Positions 43,394 to 52,670 of a stretch of DNA of 64,000 nucleotides are shown piece after piece. The DNA is from Gammaproteobacteria bacterium. GTDB lineage: Bacteria; Pseudomonadota; Gammaproteobacteria; Pseudomonadales; Pseudohongiellaceae. The translations under genes were made by a program, and so were the position numbers. Location: positions 1 to 64,000 of the forward strand of contig VYCF01000003.1 in NCBI GenBank assembly GCA_009844085.1. The letters run 5' to 3'. Under the pieces are notes generated by a model, which was not told where the DNA came from, did not search any database, and saw nothing but the letters and a program-made list of their open reading frames with translations. Position 1 is the stretch's first letter; each line of letters begins with the position of its first letter.

Positions 43394-44050
43394 ATGAATT
43401 CCGATTCGTTCGATCCGGCGGCCCAAGAGCAGCGACAACAGCAGCAGGCGGTCGAGCCTGATACGCCCGAGTCGCCGTCGCGCCGCGAGTTTCTCGAAAC
43501 CACCGGCGCGACCGTGGCGGCTTCCACCGTAGTTTCCTTCGCCACGCCCGCCATGGCGCAATCCACTGACGCGGCCGCGCCGCAAACCGCGATCACCGTC
43601 AGCGTCAACGGCGTTCAACATGAAGTCGAAGTGGAAGACCGCTGGACCCTGGCCGAACTGCTGCGCGACGGCATCGGCCTGACCGGCACCAAGATCGGTT
43701 GCGACCGCAGCGAATGCGGCGCCTGCACGGTGCTGATGAACGGCGCGCCGGTGTATTCCTGCAGCCAGCTCGCGGTCTGGGCCGACGACGCCGAAATCCG
43801 CACCGTGGAGGGATTGGCGCAAAACGGCCGGCTGACTCCGCTGCAACAGGCCTTCGTCGACAATAACGCGCCGCAATGCGGTTTCTGCACGTCCGGCCAG
43901 TTGATGTCCGCTACCGCCTTGCTGCAGGCCAACCCGAGTCCGACCGCGGACGAGGCAAGGGCGGCACTGGTCGGCAATCTCTGCCGCTGTTCCAATTACA
44001 ACGCCATCGTCGAAGCGGTGGTCGCAGCCGGGGGAGGGGATACAGCATGA
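43394..44050 (+). CDS. [2Fe-2S] subunit of a periplasmic molybdenum hydroxylase (PaoA-like)
   Basis: A 218-residue iron-sulfur subunit of the xanthine-dehydrogenase family. The twin-arginine signal is SRREFLETTGATVAAS (Arg30-Arg31), so the assembled complex is exported, as for E. coli PaoABC. The plant-type cluster has GCDRSECGACTVLMNG, and the second cluster has CGFCTSGQ and CRCSNY. GAGGAG lies upstream of the ATG. It overlaps the large-subunit gene as ATGA. Confidence 0.92.
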   Translation: MNSDSFDPAAQEQRQQQQAVEPDTPESPSRREFLETTGATVAASTVVSFATPAMAQSTDAAAPQTAITVSVNGVQHEVEVEDRWTLAELLRDGIGLTGTKIGCDRSECGACTVLMNGAPVYSCSQLAVWADDAEIRTVEGLAQNGRLTPLQQAFVDNNAPQCGFCTSGQLMSATALLQANPSPTADEARAALVGNLCRCSNYNAIVEAVVAAGGGDTA

Positions 44051-46218
44051 CACAGCCAACCCGAATCGGTCTTGAACCCCTGGAGACGATCGGCCACGAC
44101 ACCGCCCGCATCGATGCGGTCGAACGCGTCACCGGCGCGGCGCAATACACCCGGGACTTCAAACTGCCCGGCATGGTCTACGCGCGTGTGCTGCGCAGCC
44201 CGCATCCCCATGCGCGCATTCTCTCCATCGATGTCTCCGCCGCCCTGGCCCTGCCGGGCGTACTCGACGTGATCACCAATGACACCAGCCCCATCGTCTG
44301 GGGTTCGGGTTGCGTCTCGGGCGGGCGGCAATACAACGATCCGATCAAGGACGCCACGATCCACCGGCGCCATATCTTCAACAATCCGGTTCGCTGCGTG
44401 GGCGATTCGGTCGCCGCGGTGGCCGCTACCGACCGCAATATCGCCGAGGCGGCGCTGGAGTTGATCGAGGTCGAATACGAGGAATTGCCTTTCGTGCTCG
44501 AACCCGAGGCAGCGCTGGCGGAAGACGCGCCGCGGATCTGGCCCGAAGGCAATATGTGTCCGGATTCCCGCAACGAGTTCGAGCCCATGACTTCGCGAAT
44601 CGGCGACGTGGAAGCGGGATTTGCCGAGGCGGATCGCATATTCGAGCAGCGCTACGAGACCGGATTCGTGCATAACGCCCAGATGGAGCCGCGTTGCGCG
44701 CTGGCGACTTGGGAAGGCGACAAGTTGACCTTGTACACGCCGTCCCAGGGGATATCGAATTGCCGCCACGACACCGCCCGCGATCTCGGCCTCCAGGATC
44801 ACCAGGTGCGCATCGTCGCCCAATACATGGGCGGCGGTTTCGGCAACAAGAACCAGAACCAGGACGCCGACCTGATCGCGGCGGAACTGTCTCGCCGCAT
44901 CGGGCGGCCGGTGATGCTCGAATACACCCGCCGCGACGACTGGCTCGGCGTGCACGGGCGCTGGCCCACGGTGCAGGAATACCGGGTGGGCGTGAAGAAC
45001 GACGGCGCCGTAACCGCCATGCAGATGCGCGGCTACAGCGGCATGGGGCCGTATCGCAAGAATTCCGGCGGCATCTCCGGCATGGACTACTATGCCTGTC
45101 CCAACAGGCTGCGCGAGATCTACCCGGTCTATACCAATCGCACGACTTCTGGCAATTTCCGCGCCCCGTCCGACCCCCATGGCGTTTATGGCGTCGAGTC
45201 GATCATGGACGACATCGCTTACGAGATGGGCATTGATCCGGTGGATTTCGCGCTCAGGAACATGCGGCGGCCCACGGAAGAGGCGCAATTCACCAACTAT
45301 TCGCTGGAAGAGGTTATCACCACCGGCGCCGAACAATTCGACTGGCAGGCCCGGCGGCGCGTGCAGCCCGGTTCGGACGAAGGCCCGCTCAAGCGCGGCG
45401 CCGGCTTTTCCTTCATGATGTTCCGCGCCGGTCTCGGCACGAGCAGCGCGGTAGTGCGGGTCGACTCGCAAGGCCGATACACCTTGTATGTCGGAGTGAC
45501 CGATATCGGCCCCGGCGCAAAGACCACCATGGGCATGATAGCCGCCGAAGCTCTCGGCGTGCCGCTTGAGCAGGTGGAAGTGGTCTGGGGCGATACCGAC
45601 CGCACGCCGTATTCGGTCGGCGAATCCGGCAGCCGCACGACGATCATGACGGGCTACGCCGTGGTCCAGGCCGCTGAAAATCTGAAACGGCAGATAGCCG
45701 ACCGCGGCATGCCAAGCGGCGGGGATGTGCTCATCGGCACCGCGACACCGGTGCCGAGCACGGACGGGTTGATCCGCCAGTGCTTCGCCGCCCACTTCGT
45801 CGAAGTGGAAGTCGATATGCGCATGGGCACGACGCGAGTGCTGAAATACACCGCGGTGCATGAATCCGGCCGCATCATCAATCCGACTACGGCCAGGGAC
45901 CAGATCCGCGGTGCGGCGATCCAGGGCATCGGCCAGGCCTTGCACGAGGATCTGCTTTACGACCCGCGCAACGGCCAGCCGCTCAGTCCGGGCTACTACC
46001 GGGGGCGGCATTTGACGCACCAGGACATTCCCGATATTGACGTAACCTTTATCGAGACCGATGACGGTTACGGGCCTTTCGGCGCCAAGACAGCCGGCGA
46101 GTCCGGCATCATCCTCGCTCCGGCGGCGGTCGCCAACGCGGTGGCGAACGCCACGGGCACGCGCATGCGGTCCTTGCCGATCACGCGGGACAAGTTACTG
46201 CGGGAGGTTTCGGCATGA
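44047..46218 (+). CDS. Molybdenum-cofactor large subunit, xanthine/aldehyde oxidoreductase family (PaoC-like)
   Basis: A 723-residue catalytic subunit. The first domain reads RVTGAAQYTRDFKLPGMVYARVLRSPHPHARI in parts; molybdopterin-binding motifs include YMGGGFGNKNQNQDADL, GNFRAPSDPHGVYGVES, and near the end AKTAGESGIILAPAAVANAV with the catalytic Glu. No signal of its own, so it would travel with the Tat-tagged small subunit. ATG 44047 overlaps the previous stop. Aldehydes are the likely substrates by analogy with PaoABC; this is not proven. Confidence 0.92.
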   Translation: MTQPTRIGLEPLETIGHDTARIDAVERVTGAAQYTRDFKLPGMVYARVLRSPHPHARILSIDVSAALALPGVLDVITNDTSPIVWGSGCVSGGRQYNDPIKDATIHRRHIFNNPVRCVGDSVAAVAATDRNIAEAALELIEVEYEELPFVLEPEAALAEDAPRIWPEGNMCPDSRNEFEPMTSRIGDVEAGFAEADRIFEQRYETGFVHNAQMEPRCALATWEGDKLTLYTPSQGISNCRHDTARDLGLQDHQVRIVAQYMGGGFGNKNQNQDADLIAAELSRRIGRPVMLEYTRRDDWLGVHGRWPTVQEYRVGVKNDGAVTAMQMRGYSGMGPYRKNSGGISGMDYYACPNRLREIYPVYTNRTTSGNFRAPSDPHGVYGVESIMDDIAYEMGIDPVDFALRNMRRPTEEAQFTNYSLEEVITTGAEQFDWQARRRVQPGSDEGPLKRGAGFSFMMFRAGLGTSSAVVRVDSQGRYTLYVGVTDIGPGAKTTMGMIAAEALGVPLEQVEVVWGDTDRTPYSVGESGSRTTIMTGYAVVQAAENLKRQIADRGMPSGGDVLIGTATPVPSTDGLIRQCFAAHFVEVEVDMRMGTTRVLKYTAVHESGRIINPTTARDQIRGAAIQGIGQALHEDLLYDPRNGQPLSPGYYRGRHLTHQDIPDIDVTFIETDDGYGPFGAKTAGESGIILAPAAVANAVANATGTRMRSLPITRDKLLREVSA

Positions 46219-47201
46219 GAGCGCTGAGCAATCACAATGCGAGCAGTATCGCAGGCGCGGTTCAGGCAGCGGCCCGGGCGCGGGCCGAAGGTCGAATCCC
46301 CGCTTTCTCCGGCGGCGGCACGGATCTGCTGCAGCAGGTCAAGGACGGTACGGACCCGGCGGATGTCATCATCAATCTGCGCACAGTGGACGAGGCGCGC
46401 GAGATCGAAGCGGGCGCCAGCGGAATCTCAATCGGCGGGCTGGCTACATTGACCCGGTTGATGGACGACGCCGCCGTGCGCGCGCGCCTGCCGGCGCTGG
46501 CCCAGGCCGCCGAAAGCGTAGGTACGCCGCAGATCCGCAATGTGGCGACGGTCGCCGGCAACATGACCCAGCGCCCCTGGTGCTGGTATTACCGCAACGG
46601 CTTCCATTGTTTCAAATCGGGCGGTGACGAGTGCTTCTCGGTGAACGGCGAAAACGGCCAGCACGCCATTTTCGGCGGCGGACCGAGCTTCATCGTGCAT
46701 CCGTCCGACATTGCGCCGGTGCTGGTCGCTTTCGAGGCGATCTTCCAGCTCGCGGGCCCGGACGGCGAGCGTGAAGTTCCGGCGGCGGAATTTTTTGTGC
46801 TGCCGAGGGTCGATCCCGTCAAGGAGAATGTGCTTGGCGACGCGGAAATGCTTGCGAGAATTCTCGTACCTTCGCCTGCCGAAAATACCGTGAGCAGCTA
46901 TTACAAGGTCATGGACCGGGCGGCCTGGACCCATGCCGAGATCGGCGTGGCCACGGTGATCCAGCGCGACGGCAATGCCGTGACGGACGCCCGCGTCGTG
47001 CTTTCGGGCGTGGCGCCGATTCCCTGGCGGCTGCGCGCGGTCGAGGAGTTCCTGGCCGGACGGCAGATCACAACCGAGGTCGCGCAGGAAGCCGGCGAGA
47101 TGTCAATTTCGGACGCCCAGCCGTTGGCGAAAAACCGCCACAAGTTGCCAATGACCAGCGCCGCCGTGGAACGGTCCATCATGGAATTGGCTGCGGGCTG
47201 A
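46215..47201 (+). CDS. FAD subunit with [4Fe-4S] insert (PaoB-like)
   Basis: A 328-residue flavin subunit of the molybdenum hydroxylase. FAD-binding motifs are FSGGGTDLLQQVKDG and VGTPQIRNVATVAGNM. The segment WCWYYRNGFHCFKSGGDEC carries Cys123, Cys132 and Cys140, the extra cluster insert found in PaoB and 4-hydroxybenzoyl-CoA reductase but not in ordinary xanthine dehydrogenase. The gene overlaps the large-subunit gene as ATGA. Gene order here is 2Fe-2S, Mo, FAD. Confidence 0.9.
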   Translation: MRALSNHNASSIAGAVQAAARARAEGRIPAFSGGGTDLLQQVKDGTDPADVIINLRTVDEAREIEAGASGISIGGLATLTRLMDDAAVRARLPALAQAAESVGTPQIRNVATVAGNMTQRPWCWYYRNGFHCFKSGGDECFSVNGENGQHAIFGGGPSFIVHPSDIAPVLVAFEAIFQLAGPDGEREVPAAEFFVLPRVDPVKENVLGDAEMLARILVPSPAENTVSSYYKVMDRAAWTHAEIGVATVIQRDGNAVTDARVVLSGVAPIPWRLRAVEEFLAGRQITTEVAQEAGEMSISDAQPLAKNRHKLPMTSAAVERSIMELAAG

Positions 47202-47238
47202 CCCGTGCAGCGCGAATGCACATGAGGTGGAAACCAGC

Positions 47239-47610
47239 ATGAAACGCAGGGATTTCCTGTTCCTCACCCATGCGGGAGACGGATGCATGCGTCTCTCCTG
47301 CCGGCAACTGTACATGCACTACCGTGATTTGACACGCGAAGTGTCTCATGGCGCCAATACGTCGACCGAACACGGCGAATGGTGGGCGGGCGAGCCTGAA
47401 TCCGAGTTGGTACTGGAGTCGCCCGATGCGTTTTTTCGCCGCCTGGGCGAAGCATTGCAGGGCAAGCGCAGGCTCGAACTGGCCGACAGGGAATGGCTCG
47501 GCGATGCCGGATTGCGGCGGCAAGTCGAAAGGATATTGAAAGCGTTTCGCGCGGCAGGCGGTGAAGTCGCATTGTCTCCACAAGAAAAAACCGCGGAGAG
47601 CATGACATGA
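47239..47610 (+). CDS. Small conserved-looking protein of unknown function
   Basis: About 123 residues, no family recognised. It starts MKRRDFLFLTHAGDGCMRLS, which looks like a degenerate twin-arginine motif without the usual hydrophobic core, followed by SCRQLYMHYRDL. The C-terminal half is charged and helical. It is 37 bases after the molybdenum-hydroxylase operon and overlaps the BON gene as ATGA, so it belongs to that transcription unit. ATG 47239 is preferred to GTG 47227. A maturation or tethering role for the oxidoreductase is conceivable, but nothing in the sequence proves it. Confidence 0.6.
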   Translation: MKRRDFLFLTHAGDGCMRLSCRQLYMHYRDLTREVSHGANTSTEHGEWWAGEPESELVLESPDAFFRRLGEALQGKRRLELADREWLGDAGLRRQVERILKAFRAAGGEVALSPQEKTAESMT

Positions 47611-47957
47611 GAAGATTCGAAAGTTTGCTGATCCTTTTCACTTGCGGACTGCTCCTGCTCGCTAGCTGCGGGCCACAACAATCCGGCGCCGGGTCCGAAC
47701 CTGGAACGGACCAGGAATTGGCTGGTCGTGTAGAGGCGGCGCTGGATTCCGCAAGCGATCTGCCGCGGGAGTTGTCGGTCGAGGTAACCGATGGCGTGGT
47801 CCTGATCTCCGGCGCGCTTGCCTGCGAGGATTGCGGCGGCAACCGCACGCCCGGCAACATCGGAACGATTCAGCAATCCCTCGGTACCGTCGTGCGCGCC
47901 GTGCCCGGCGTCACGGAAGTGCGGTTTCAACTCGATTACACCAACGAACTCGACTGA
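47607..47957 (+). CDS. BON-domain lipoprotein
   Basis: A 116-residue lipoprotein: lipobox LLAS followed by Cys21, then a BON domain (LAGRVEAALDSASDLPRELS, VTDGVVLISGALACE, VRAVPGVTEVRFQL). BON domains bind phospholipid and occur in OsmY-like periplasmic proteins. An unusual CEDCGG pair interrupts the domain. It is the last gene of the oxidoreductase unit; its stop touches the convergent sulfatase stop with no spacer. Confidence 0.8.
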   Translation: MRRFESLLILFTCGLLLLASCGPQQSGAGSEPGTDQELAGRVEAALDSASDLPRELSVEVTDGVVLISGALACEDCGGNRTPGNIGTIQQSLGTVVRAVPGVTEVRFQLDYTNELD

Positions 47958-49586
47958 TTACAGATCGCTCGGCAGCAGGATTCCCAGTTTCACGCGTTCT
48001 TCCCGCCAGAGTTCGATCATGCGCTCGTAACGAGCGGGCATTTCCTCCCTGAGGTTTCTCGTCTCCCCGGGGTCGGCGATGACGTCGTAGAGTTCGAATG
48101 CCGATTCATCGAACAGGCTGTTCGAATGGACGATTTTCCACCTGCCCTGGCGCAGATACGCTTGTCCGACATGGAAGAATGTCGTCACGTAGTCATCGTC
48201 GTGAACGCGGTCGCTGGCGCCCGTCAGCAGCGGCAGCATGCTCTCACCCAGCATGGGCCGGATCGAGCCGCCCTCGGGGTAGACGGCGTTCGCGACTTCG
48301 ATAAAGGTCGGCGCAATGTCCATGACCGTCACATAGCTGCGATCTATCGCGTCGGACCGATTCACTCCGGCTCCGGCCACGATCAGGGGCGAGACGATGC
48401 CGCCTTGCAGGGCGTGTGTCTTCACTCCCCGGAACGGTGCGGAATTCGCTTCCGCCCAGGCCGGCCCGAGCGAAACCCAGGACGTGGCGGTTCCCATGTT
48501 TTCGTAGTCATTGACGTAGTTCGCCCTGACGAAAGGCGCGCGCGGGCCGCCGGCGTAGAAATCCTCGTTGGCAGCGCCGTTATCGGACATGAAGACGATC
48601 AGCGTGTCTTCGTACAGCGCCTCGTCCCGCAAGTATTGCAGCAGCCTGCCCACGTGAAAATCGAGGTTCTCGACGAGGGCGGCATAGAGTTCCATCTTGC
48701 GTGCTTCCCGGCGCTTGTCCGAGTCGCTTAATTCGTCCCAGGGAATAATTTCGGGATTGCGGGGCGGCAACTCCGCTTCAAGGGAGACGATGCCGGCGTC
48801 CTGTAATTCCCGGAATCGCCGTTCCCGCAAGGCGTCGTAGCCATCGTCGAATCGGCCCGCGTAGCGGTCGAGATAGTCATCGGGCACCTGCAAGGGCGCG
48901 TGAGGCGCCGTATAGGAAGCGACGGCGAAGAAGGGCTCGCCGTCTTCCCGGTTGCCCTCGATGAATCCGATCAACTCGTCGGTGAAAAGTTGCGAGGAAT
49001 AGGCGCCGTCGGGCCAGGCGGCGAGTTCTCCGTTTCGCGTATACACCGTACCGCCTTCGACATAGCCGACGCCGTTGAAATGATTCGCGGTGCCATGCAT
49101 GACGGCGAAAGTCCGCTCGAAGCCCTTCGCATGGGGGCGATGTTCGGCCGCGTCGCCGAGATGCCACTTGCCGGCGAACCAGGTGTGATAACCCGCGTCT
49201 TGCAATGCCTGGGAAACCGGCGCCACGCGGTCGGACAAGTGGGCTTCATAGCCCGGAATCTCCAGCTCGAACGAAAGCAGGGGCAAGATGTATTGCCGTC
49301 CCATCCCGGCGACGTGATTGTTGTTGCCGGAGTAGAGCATGGCCCGGGTCGGGGCGCATTGGGGCGCGGTATGAAAATGCGTGAATCGTATGCCCTCTGC
49401 GGCAAGCCGGTCGATGTTGGGCGTGCGAATGTCGCTGCCGAAGACGCCGAGATCCGCGTAACCCATGTCGTCCGCGATGATCAGCAGGATATTCGGTCTT
49501 TGCGCATCCGCGGCCGAACTCCAGGCCGGCAGGATCAGCATCATTGCGCACAAGAATCTGAAAACGGTCTTTACTGCCGAAATCAT
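47958..49586 (-). CDS. Periplasmic arylsulfatase-type sulfatase
   Basis: A 542-residue exported sulfatase with signal peptide up to SSAADAQ. It has the alkaline-phosphatase-like fold start RPNILLIIADDMGYADLGVF and catalytic Cys77 in QCAPTRAML, to be converted to formylglycine. Metal residues lie in IADDMG and in FMSDNGA. GKWHLG is the second sulfatase signature. ATG 49586 is chosen because the signal peptide begins there; 49637 is an alternative. The substrate (aryl or polysaccharide sulfate) is unknown. No formylglycine-generating enzyme is in the window. Confidence 0.9.
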   Translation of the reverse strand: MISAVKTVFRFLCAMMLILPAWSSAADAQRPNILLIIADDMGYADLGVFGSDIRTPNIDRLAAEGIRFTHFHTAPQCAPTRAMLYSGNNNHVAGMGRQYILPLLSFELEIPGYEAHLSDRVAPVSQALQDAGYHTWFAGKWHLGDAAEHRPHAKGFERTFAVMHGTANHFNGVGYVEGGTVYTRNGELAAWPDGAYSSQLFTDELIGFIEGNREDGEPFFAVASYTAPHAPLQVPDDYLDRYAGRFDDGYDALRERRFRELQDAGIVSLEAELPPRNPEIIPWDELSDSDKRREARKMELYAALVENLDFHVGRLLQYLRDEALYEDTLIVFMSDNGAANEDFYAGGPRAPFVRANYVNDYENMGTATSWVSLGPAWAEANSAPFRGVKTHALQGGIVSPLIVAGAGVNRSDAIDRSYVTVMDIAPTFIEVANAVYPEGGSIRPMLGESMLPLLTGASDRVHDDDYVTTFFHVGQAYLRQGRWKIVHSNSLFDESAFELYDVIADPGETRNLREEMPARYERMIELWREERVKLGILLPSDL

Positions 49587-49623
49587 GCGGATACTCCAGT
49601 TCCTCCGGGTCAATACTACTTGA

Positions 49624-50790
49624 TCAGTGACCGACATAATTTTCCGCCAATGCCGCAGACGCCGCCTGCGACTGGCTCAGATGTTCCAGCTCGGCGAGTT
49701 GCAGCTTCCGTTCGAACTCGCCTTGCTCCGGAAATTTGTGCAACAGCGATGTCATGTACCAGGAAAAATGCACACGCCGCCAGACCTGGCGCAGGCAATT
49801 TTCCGGGTAGGCGCGCAGCAATTCATCCGAACCGTTTTCGTACCAGTCCGCCAGCGCCCGGCTCAACATGTTGACATCGGATATCGCCAGATTCATGCCC
49901 TTGGCCCCGGTCGGCGGCACGATATGGGCGGCGTCCCCCGCGAGCACCAGGCGCCCGTAACGCATGGTCTCGCAGACGAAACTTCGCATCGGCGTAATGC
50001 TCTTTTCGAGAATCCCGCCTTCGTCCAGCGTCCAGCCGGGCACGGTCTCGAGCCGCGTGTGCAAGGCTTTCCAGATTCGTTCGTCCGGCCAGTCTTCGAT
50101 CCTGTCTTCCGGCGGGCATTGGATGTAGTTTCGCGAAATCGCGGGCGAGCGCATGCTATGCAACGCAAAGCCGTCCGGGCTGTTTGAGTAGATGAGTTCG
50201 CTGGACGAGGGCGGGGCGTCAACGAGGATTCCCAGCCAGGCGAAGGGATACGTCCGGTCGAAACAGGTAATGGCCTCCGCCGGAATCGATTCGCGGCTGA
50301 CGCCATGAAAACCGTCGCAACCGGCGATAAAGTCGCAGTCGAGGCCTTGCTCCTTGCCGCCGGATTTGAACTGGATGGAAGGGTTCTCGCTCAGAGCTCC
50401 CCGAATAGAGACCTCATCGACTTCAAACAGCAGTCGGCCTTGCGCGGCGAGCCTTGCGGCGATGAGGTCCTTGATCACTTCCTGCTGGCCGTAGACGGTG
50501 ATTCCCTTGCCGCCGGTCAACTCGTCGAAATCGATGCGATGAGACCGCGTACCGGAGCGAATTTCGATGCCATGATGCTGGAGGCCTTCCCGCAACAGGC
50601 GCTCGCCGAGACCGACTTCGACCAGCAGGTTGACCGTGCCCTGTTCGAGTACGCCGGCGCGAACCCGGCTCTCGACATAGGCCCTGTCGCGCCTTTCCAG
50701 CACGACCGAATCGATTCCGCGCAGATGCAGGATGTGGGAGAGCAGCAGCCCGGCGGGACCGGCGCCGATGATTCCTACCTGAGTCCGCAA
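49624..50790 (-). CDS. pobA: 4-hydroxybenzoate 3-monooxygenase PobA
   Basis: A 388-residue flavoprotein that hydroxylates 4-hydroxybenzoate to protocatechuate. FAD motifs are VGIIGAGPAGLLLSHILHL at the start, DG-type GCDGFHGVSR in the middle, and LAGDAAHIVPPTGAKGMNLA near the end; LERRDRAYVESRVRAG is family-specific. The true start is probably TTG 50790, with GGAG eight bases upstream. This gives the standard PobA start and length, whereas the frame extends to 51006 only by chance. It is divergent from pcaHG, which use its product. Confidence 0.9.
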   Translation of the reverse strand: MRTQVGIIGAGPAGLLLSHILHLRGIDSVVLERRDRAYVESRVRAGVLEQGTVNLLVEVGLGERLLREGLQHHGIEIRSGTRSHRIDFDELTGGKGITVYGQQEVIKDLIAARLAAQGRLLFEVDEVSIRGALSENPSIQFKSGGKEQGLDCDFIAGCDGFHGVSRESIPAEAITCFDRTYPFAWLGILVDAPPSSSELIYSNSPDGFALHSMRSPAISRNYIQCPPEDRIEDWPDERIWKALHTRLETVPGWTLDEGGILEKSITPMRSFVCETMRYGRLVLAGDAAHIVPPTGAKGMNLAISDVNMLSRALADWYENGSDELLRAYPENCLRQVWRRVHFSWYMTSLLHKFPEQGEFERKLQLAELEHLSQSQAASAALAENYVGH

Positions 50791-50864
50791 TTTGGCTCTC
50801 CGGGTTTTGCCTGCGGTTACGAAACTTGTATCCTGCCAGTTTTCGCACGCCGTGAGAATTTCGA

Positions 50865-51596
50865 ATGTCGGGAAAAAGACAGTCGGCGCATCCTCCGTAC
50901 ACGTATCGCGACTACAAATCGTCGATTTTGCGTGGACCGGCCAGAGACCCGGTCGATCTGGGCGAACTCGAAGCGAAGCAATCGTCCGGAGCGGGCGTGG
51001 AGTCACGGGCCTCGCTCGCAGGCCGCTTCAGGCCCGGTGAACTCGACCATGACCTGACCCGCAACGCACGGCGGGGCGGCGAGCCGCTGGGAGAGCGAAT
51101 CGTGGTGTCGGGCCGCGTACTCGACGAAAGCGGCAGTCCGATTCCGGACGCGCTTATCGAAATCTGGCAAGCGAACGCCGGCGGCCGTTATCTGCACAAG
51201 GCCGACGATCATGACGCGCCGATCGATCCCAACTTTCTCGGTGCGGGAAGAAACGTTACAGACCGTGAAGGCCGGTATCGTTTCCTGACGATCCAGCCCG
51301 GCGCCTATCCCTGGAAAAACCATCACAACGCCTGGCGGCCGCGGCACATTCATTTTTCGGTGATCGGCGAGTCCCTGGCCGGCAGGCTCGTCACGCAGAT
51401 GTATTTCCCGGGCGATCCGCTGCTCGATCTCGATCCGATCTTCCATGCGGTTCCGGCTGCGGCCCGCGGCCGTCTGATCGCTCATTTCGACCTCGGACTG
51501 ACGCAACCCGAATTCGCGCTCGGATATCACTTCGACATCGTCGTGGCCGGATCCGGCGCCACGCCGCGGGACGATCACGGGAGCGGCGCAGGATGA
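50865..51596 (+). CDS. pcaH: Protocatechuate 3,4-dioxygenase beta subunit
   Basis: A 243-residue subunit that holds the ferric iron and cleaves protocatechuate between the hydroxyls. Ligands are Tyr109 (AGGRYLHK), Tyr148 (GAYPWKNHHNAW), His161 and His163 (RPRHIHFS), each one position from the Pseudomonas enzyme. It overlaps pcaG as ATGA. The 74-base gap to pobA would hold both promoters. No regulator gene (pobR or pcaQ) is present nearby. Confidence 0.94.
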   Translation: MSGKRQSAHPPYTYRDYKSSILRGPARDPVDLGELEAKQSSGAGVESRASLAGRFRPGELDHDLTRNARRGGEPLGERIVVSGRVLDESGSPIPDALIEIWQANAGGRYLHKADDHDAPIDPNFLGAGRNVTDREGRYRFLTIQPGAYPWKNHHNAWRPRHIHFSVIGESLAGRLVTQMYFPGDPLLDLDPIFHAVPAAARGRLIAHFDLGLTQPEFALGYHFDIVVAGSGATPRDDHGSGAG

Positions 51597-52168
51597 GCAA
51601 CGAGCCTTGCCTGCTGACGCCGTCCCAGACTGTCGGGCCGTATTTCACCCTGGGATTGACGCCCACGAGGGATGAAACCGGCTTCGGTCCGCTGATCACG
51701 AATGAAATCCGCGGCGATGGCGAACCGATTACAATTCGCGGAAAAGTCTTTGATGGCGCGGGCGTGCCGGTCAACGACGCCATGCTCGAGATCGTCCAGG
51801 CCGACGGCAACGGCCGCCTCGATGCGCCGGAATTCCCGGGTTTCGCCCGCGCCGGGACGGGCGAAGCGGCCGACAACTCTTACACCTTCAAGACGGTCAA
51901 GCCCGGACCCCTTGGCGGGGACCAAGCGCCTTATATCTGCATGATTGTCTTCATGCGCGGCATGTTGCTGCACGCTTGCACGCGGATCTACTTCGCGGAT
52001 GAGTCCGCCAATCCGAACGACCCCGTCTTCAGCCGCCTGCCCGCAGACCGCCGCGAAACCTTGCTCGCCCGCCGCGTGGAAACGGCGGATGCCGTCAGCT
52101 ACGAGTTCGACATACACATGCAAGGCGAACGCGAGACCGTGTTTTTCAGTCTCGCGGATGCGATTTGA
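51593..52168 (+). CDS. pcaG: Protocatechuate 3,4-dioxygenase alpha subunit
   Basis: A 191-residue partner of PcaH. It begins LTPSQTVGPYFTLGL, the usual alpha-subunit start, and has the dioxygenase barrel (ITIRGKVFDGAGVPVNDAML, EIVQADGNGRLDAPE) without the iron ligands. It overlaps pcaH by four bases. Its stop is only four bases from the 3' end of the tmRNA on the other strand. The later beta-ketoadipate genes (pcaB, pcaC, pcaD) are not in the window. Confidence 0.93.
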   Translation: MSNEPCLLTPSQTVGPYFTLGLTPTRDETGFGPLITNEIRGDGEPITIRGKVFDGAGVPVNDAMLEIVQADGNGRLDAPEFPGFARAGTGEAADNSYTFKTVKPGPLGGDQAPYICMIVFMRGMLLHACTRIYFADESANPNDPVFSRLPADRRETLLARRVETADAVSYEFDIHMQGERETVFFSLADAI

Positions 52169-52172
52169 AGAT

Positions 52173-52531
52173 TGGTGGAGGCGGGGAGAGTTGAACTCCC
52201 GTCCGTCAGTTCGCGGCCTGAAGATCTACATGCTTAGCGTCGTCTATTGAGTTAGCCCTTGTTCTACCCGACGGGCAGGGCGAGCAGGGCGAGCCTGGAA
52301 GGATTTAACAGCGCAACGCCAGGCGCGTATTGCTGCGATCCCGTTCTATACGACGATTGCAATCGGCGGTTTACGGGCATCCCGTCGGCAATCGCTAGCC
52401 GCGATCAGGCGGCTAGAGCGTATTCTCTGTCGTTGGCAACTATTCAGTTGCAGTAATTGATTAACGAGAGTTACTACCCTCTCGGCATGCACCCCAGGAG
52501 TTGATACCGGCGTCGAATCCGAATCGCCCCC
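52173..52531 (-). ncRNA. ssrA: tmRNA (ssrA), tag ANDREYALAA
   Basis: A one-piece transfer-messenger RNA. Positions 52531-52525 (GGGGGCG) pair with the segment before the discriminator A and encoded CCA at 52175-52173, allowing one G-U pair. The 5' conserved part GATTCGACGCCGG and the T-arm GAGTTCAACTC are present. The reading frame from 52437 to 52408 gives ANDREYALAA, then TGA at 52407-52405; the resume region has the expected TAGTTGCC. It rescues stalled ribosomes together with SmpB, encoded at 60099. The 139 bases upstream (52532-52670) hold its promoter region, with no clear consensus. Confidence 0.95.
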
Positions 52532-52670
52532 GAGAAGACTGCAAAGTTTATCACAGTTGGCCTGGGATTCGGAGGTCCGGGAATTTGCAATACTGGGCCG
52601 GTTTGCGTTCGTGTCTTGCGATATGGTAACAAGCTGCGCTGGATAGATTGGTTCCATTCCCATTTCGTTC

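Noticed and set aside
43996-46020. Frame of 674 codons antisense to the molybdenum subunit
   Set aside because: The plus-strand product matches a known family over its whole length; the antisense product shows no motif.
50791-51006. N-terminal extension of PobA to 51006
   Set aside because: It overlaps pcaH and has no family counterpart; TTG 50790 with GGAG restores the normal PobA start.
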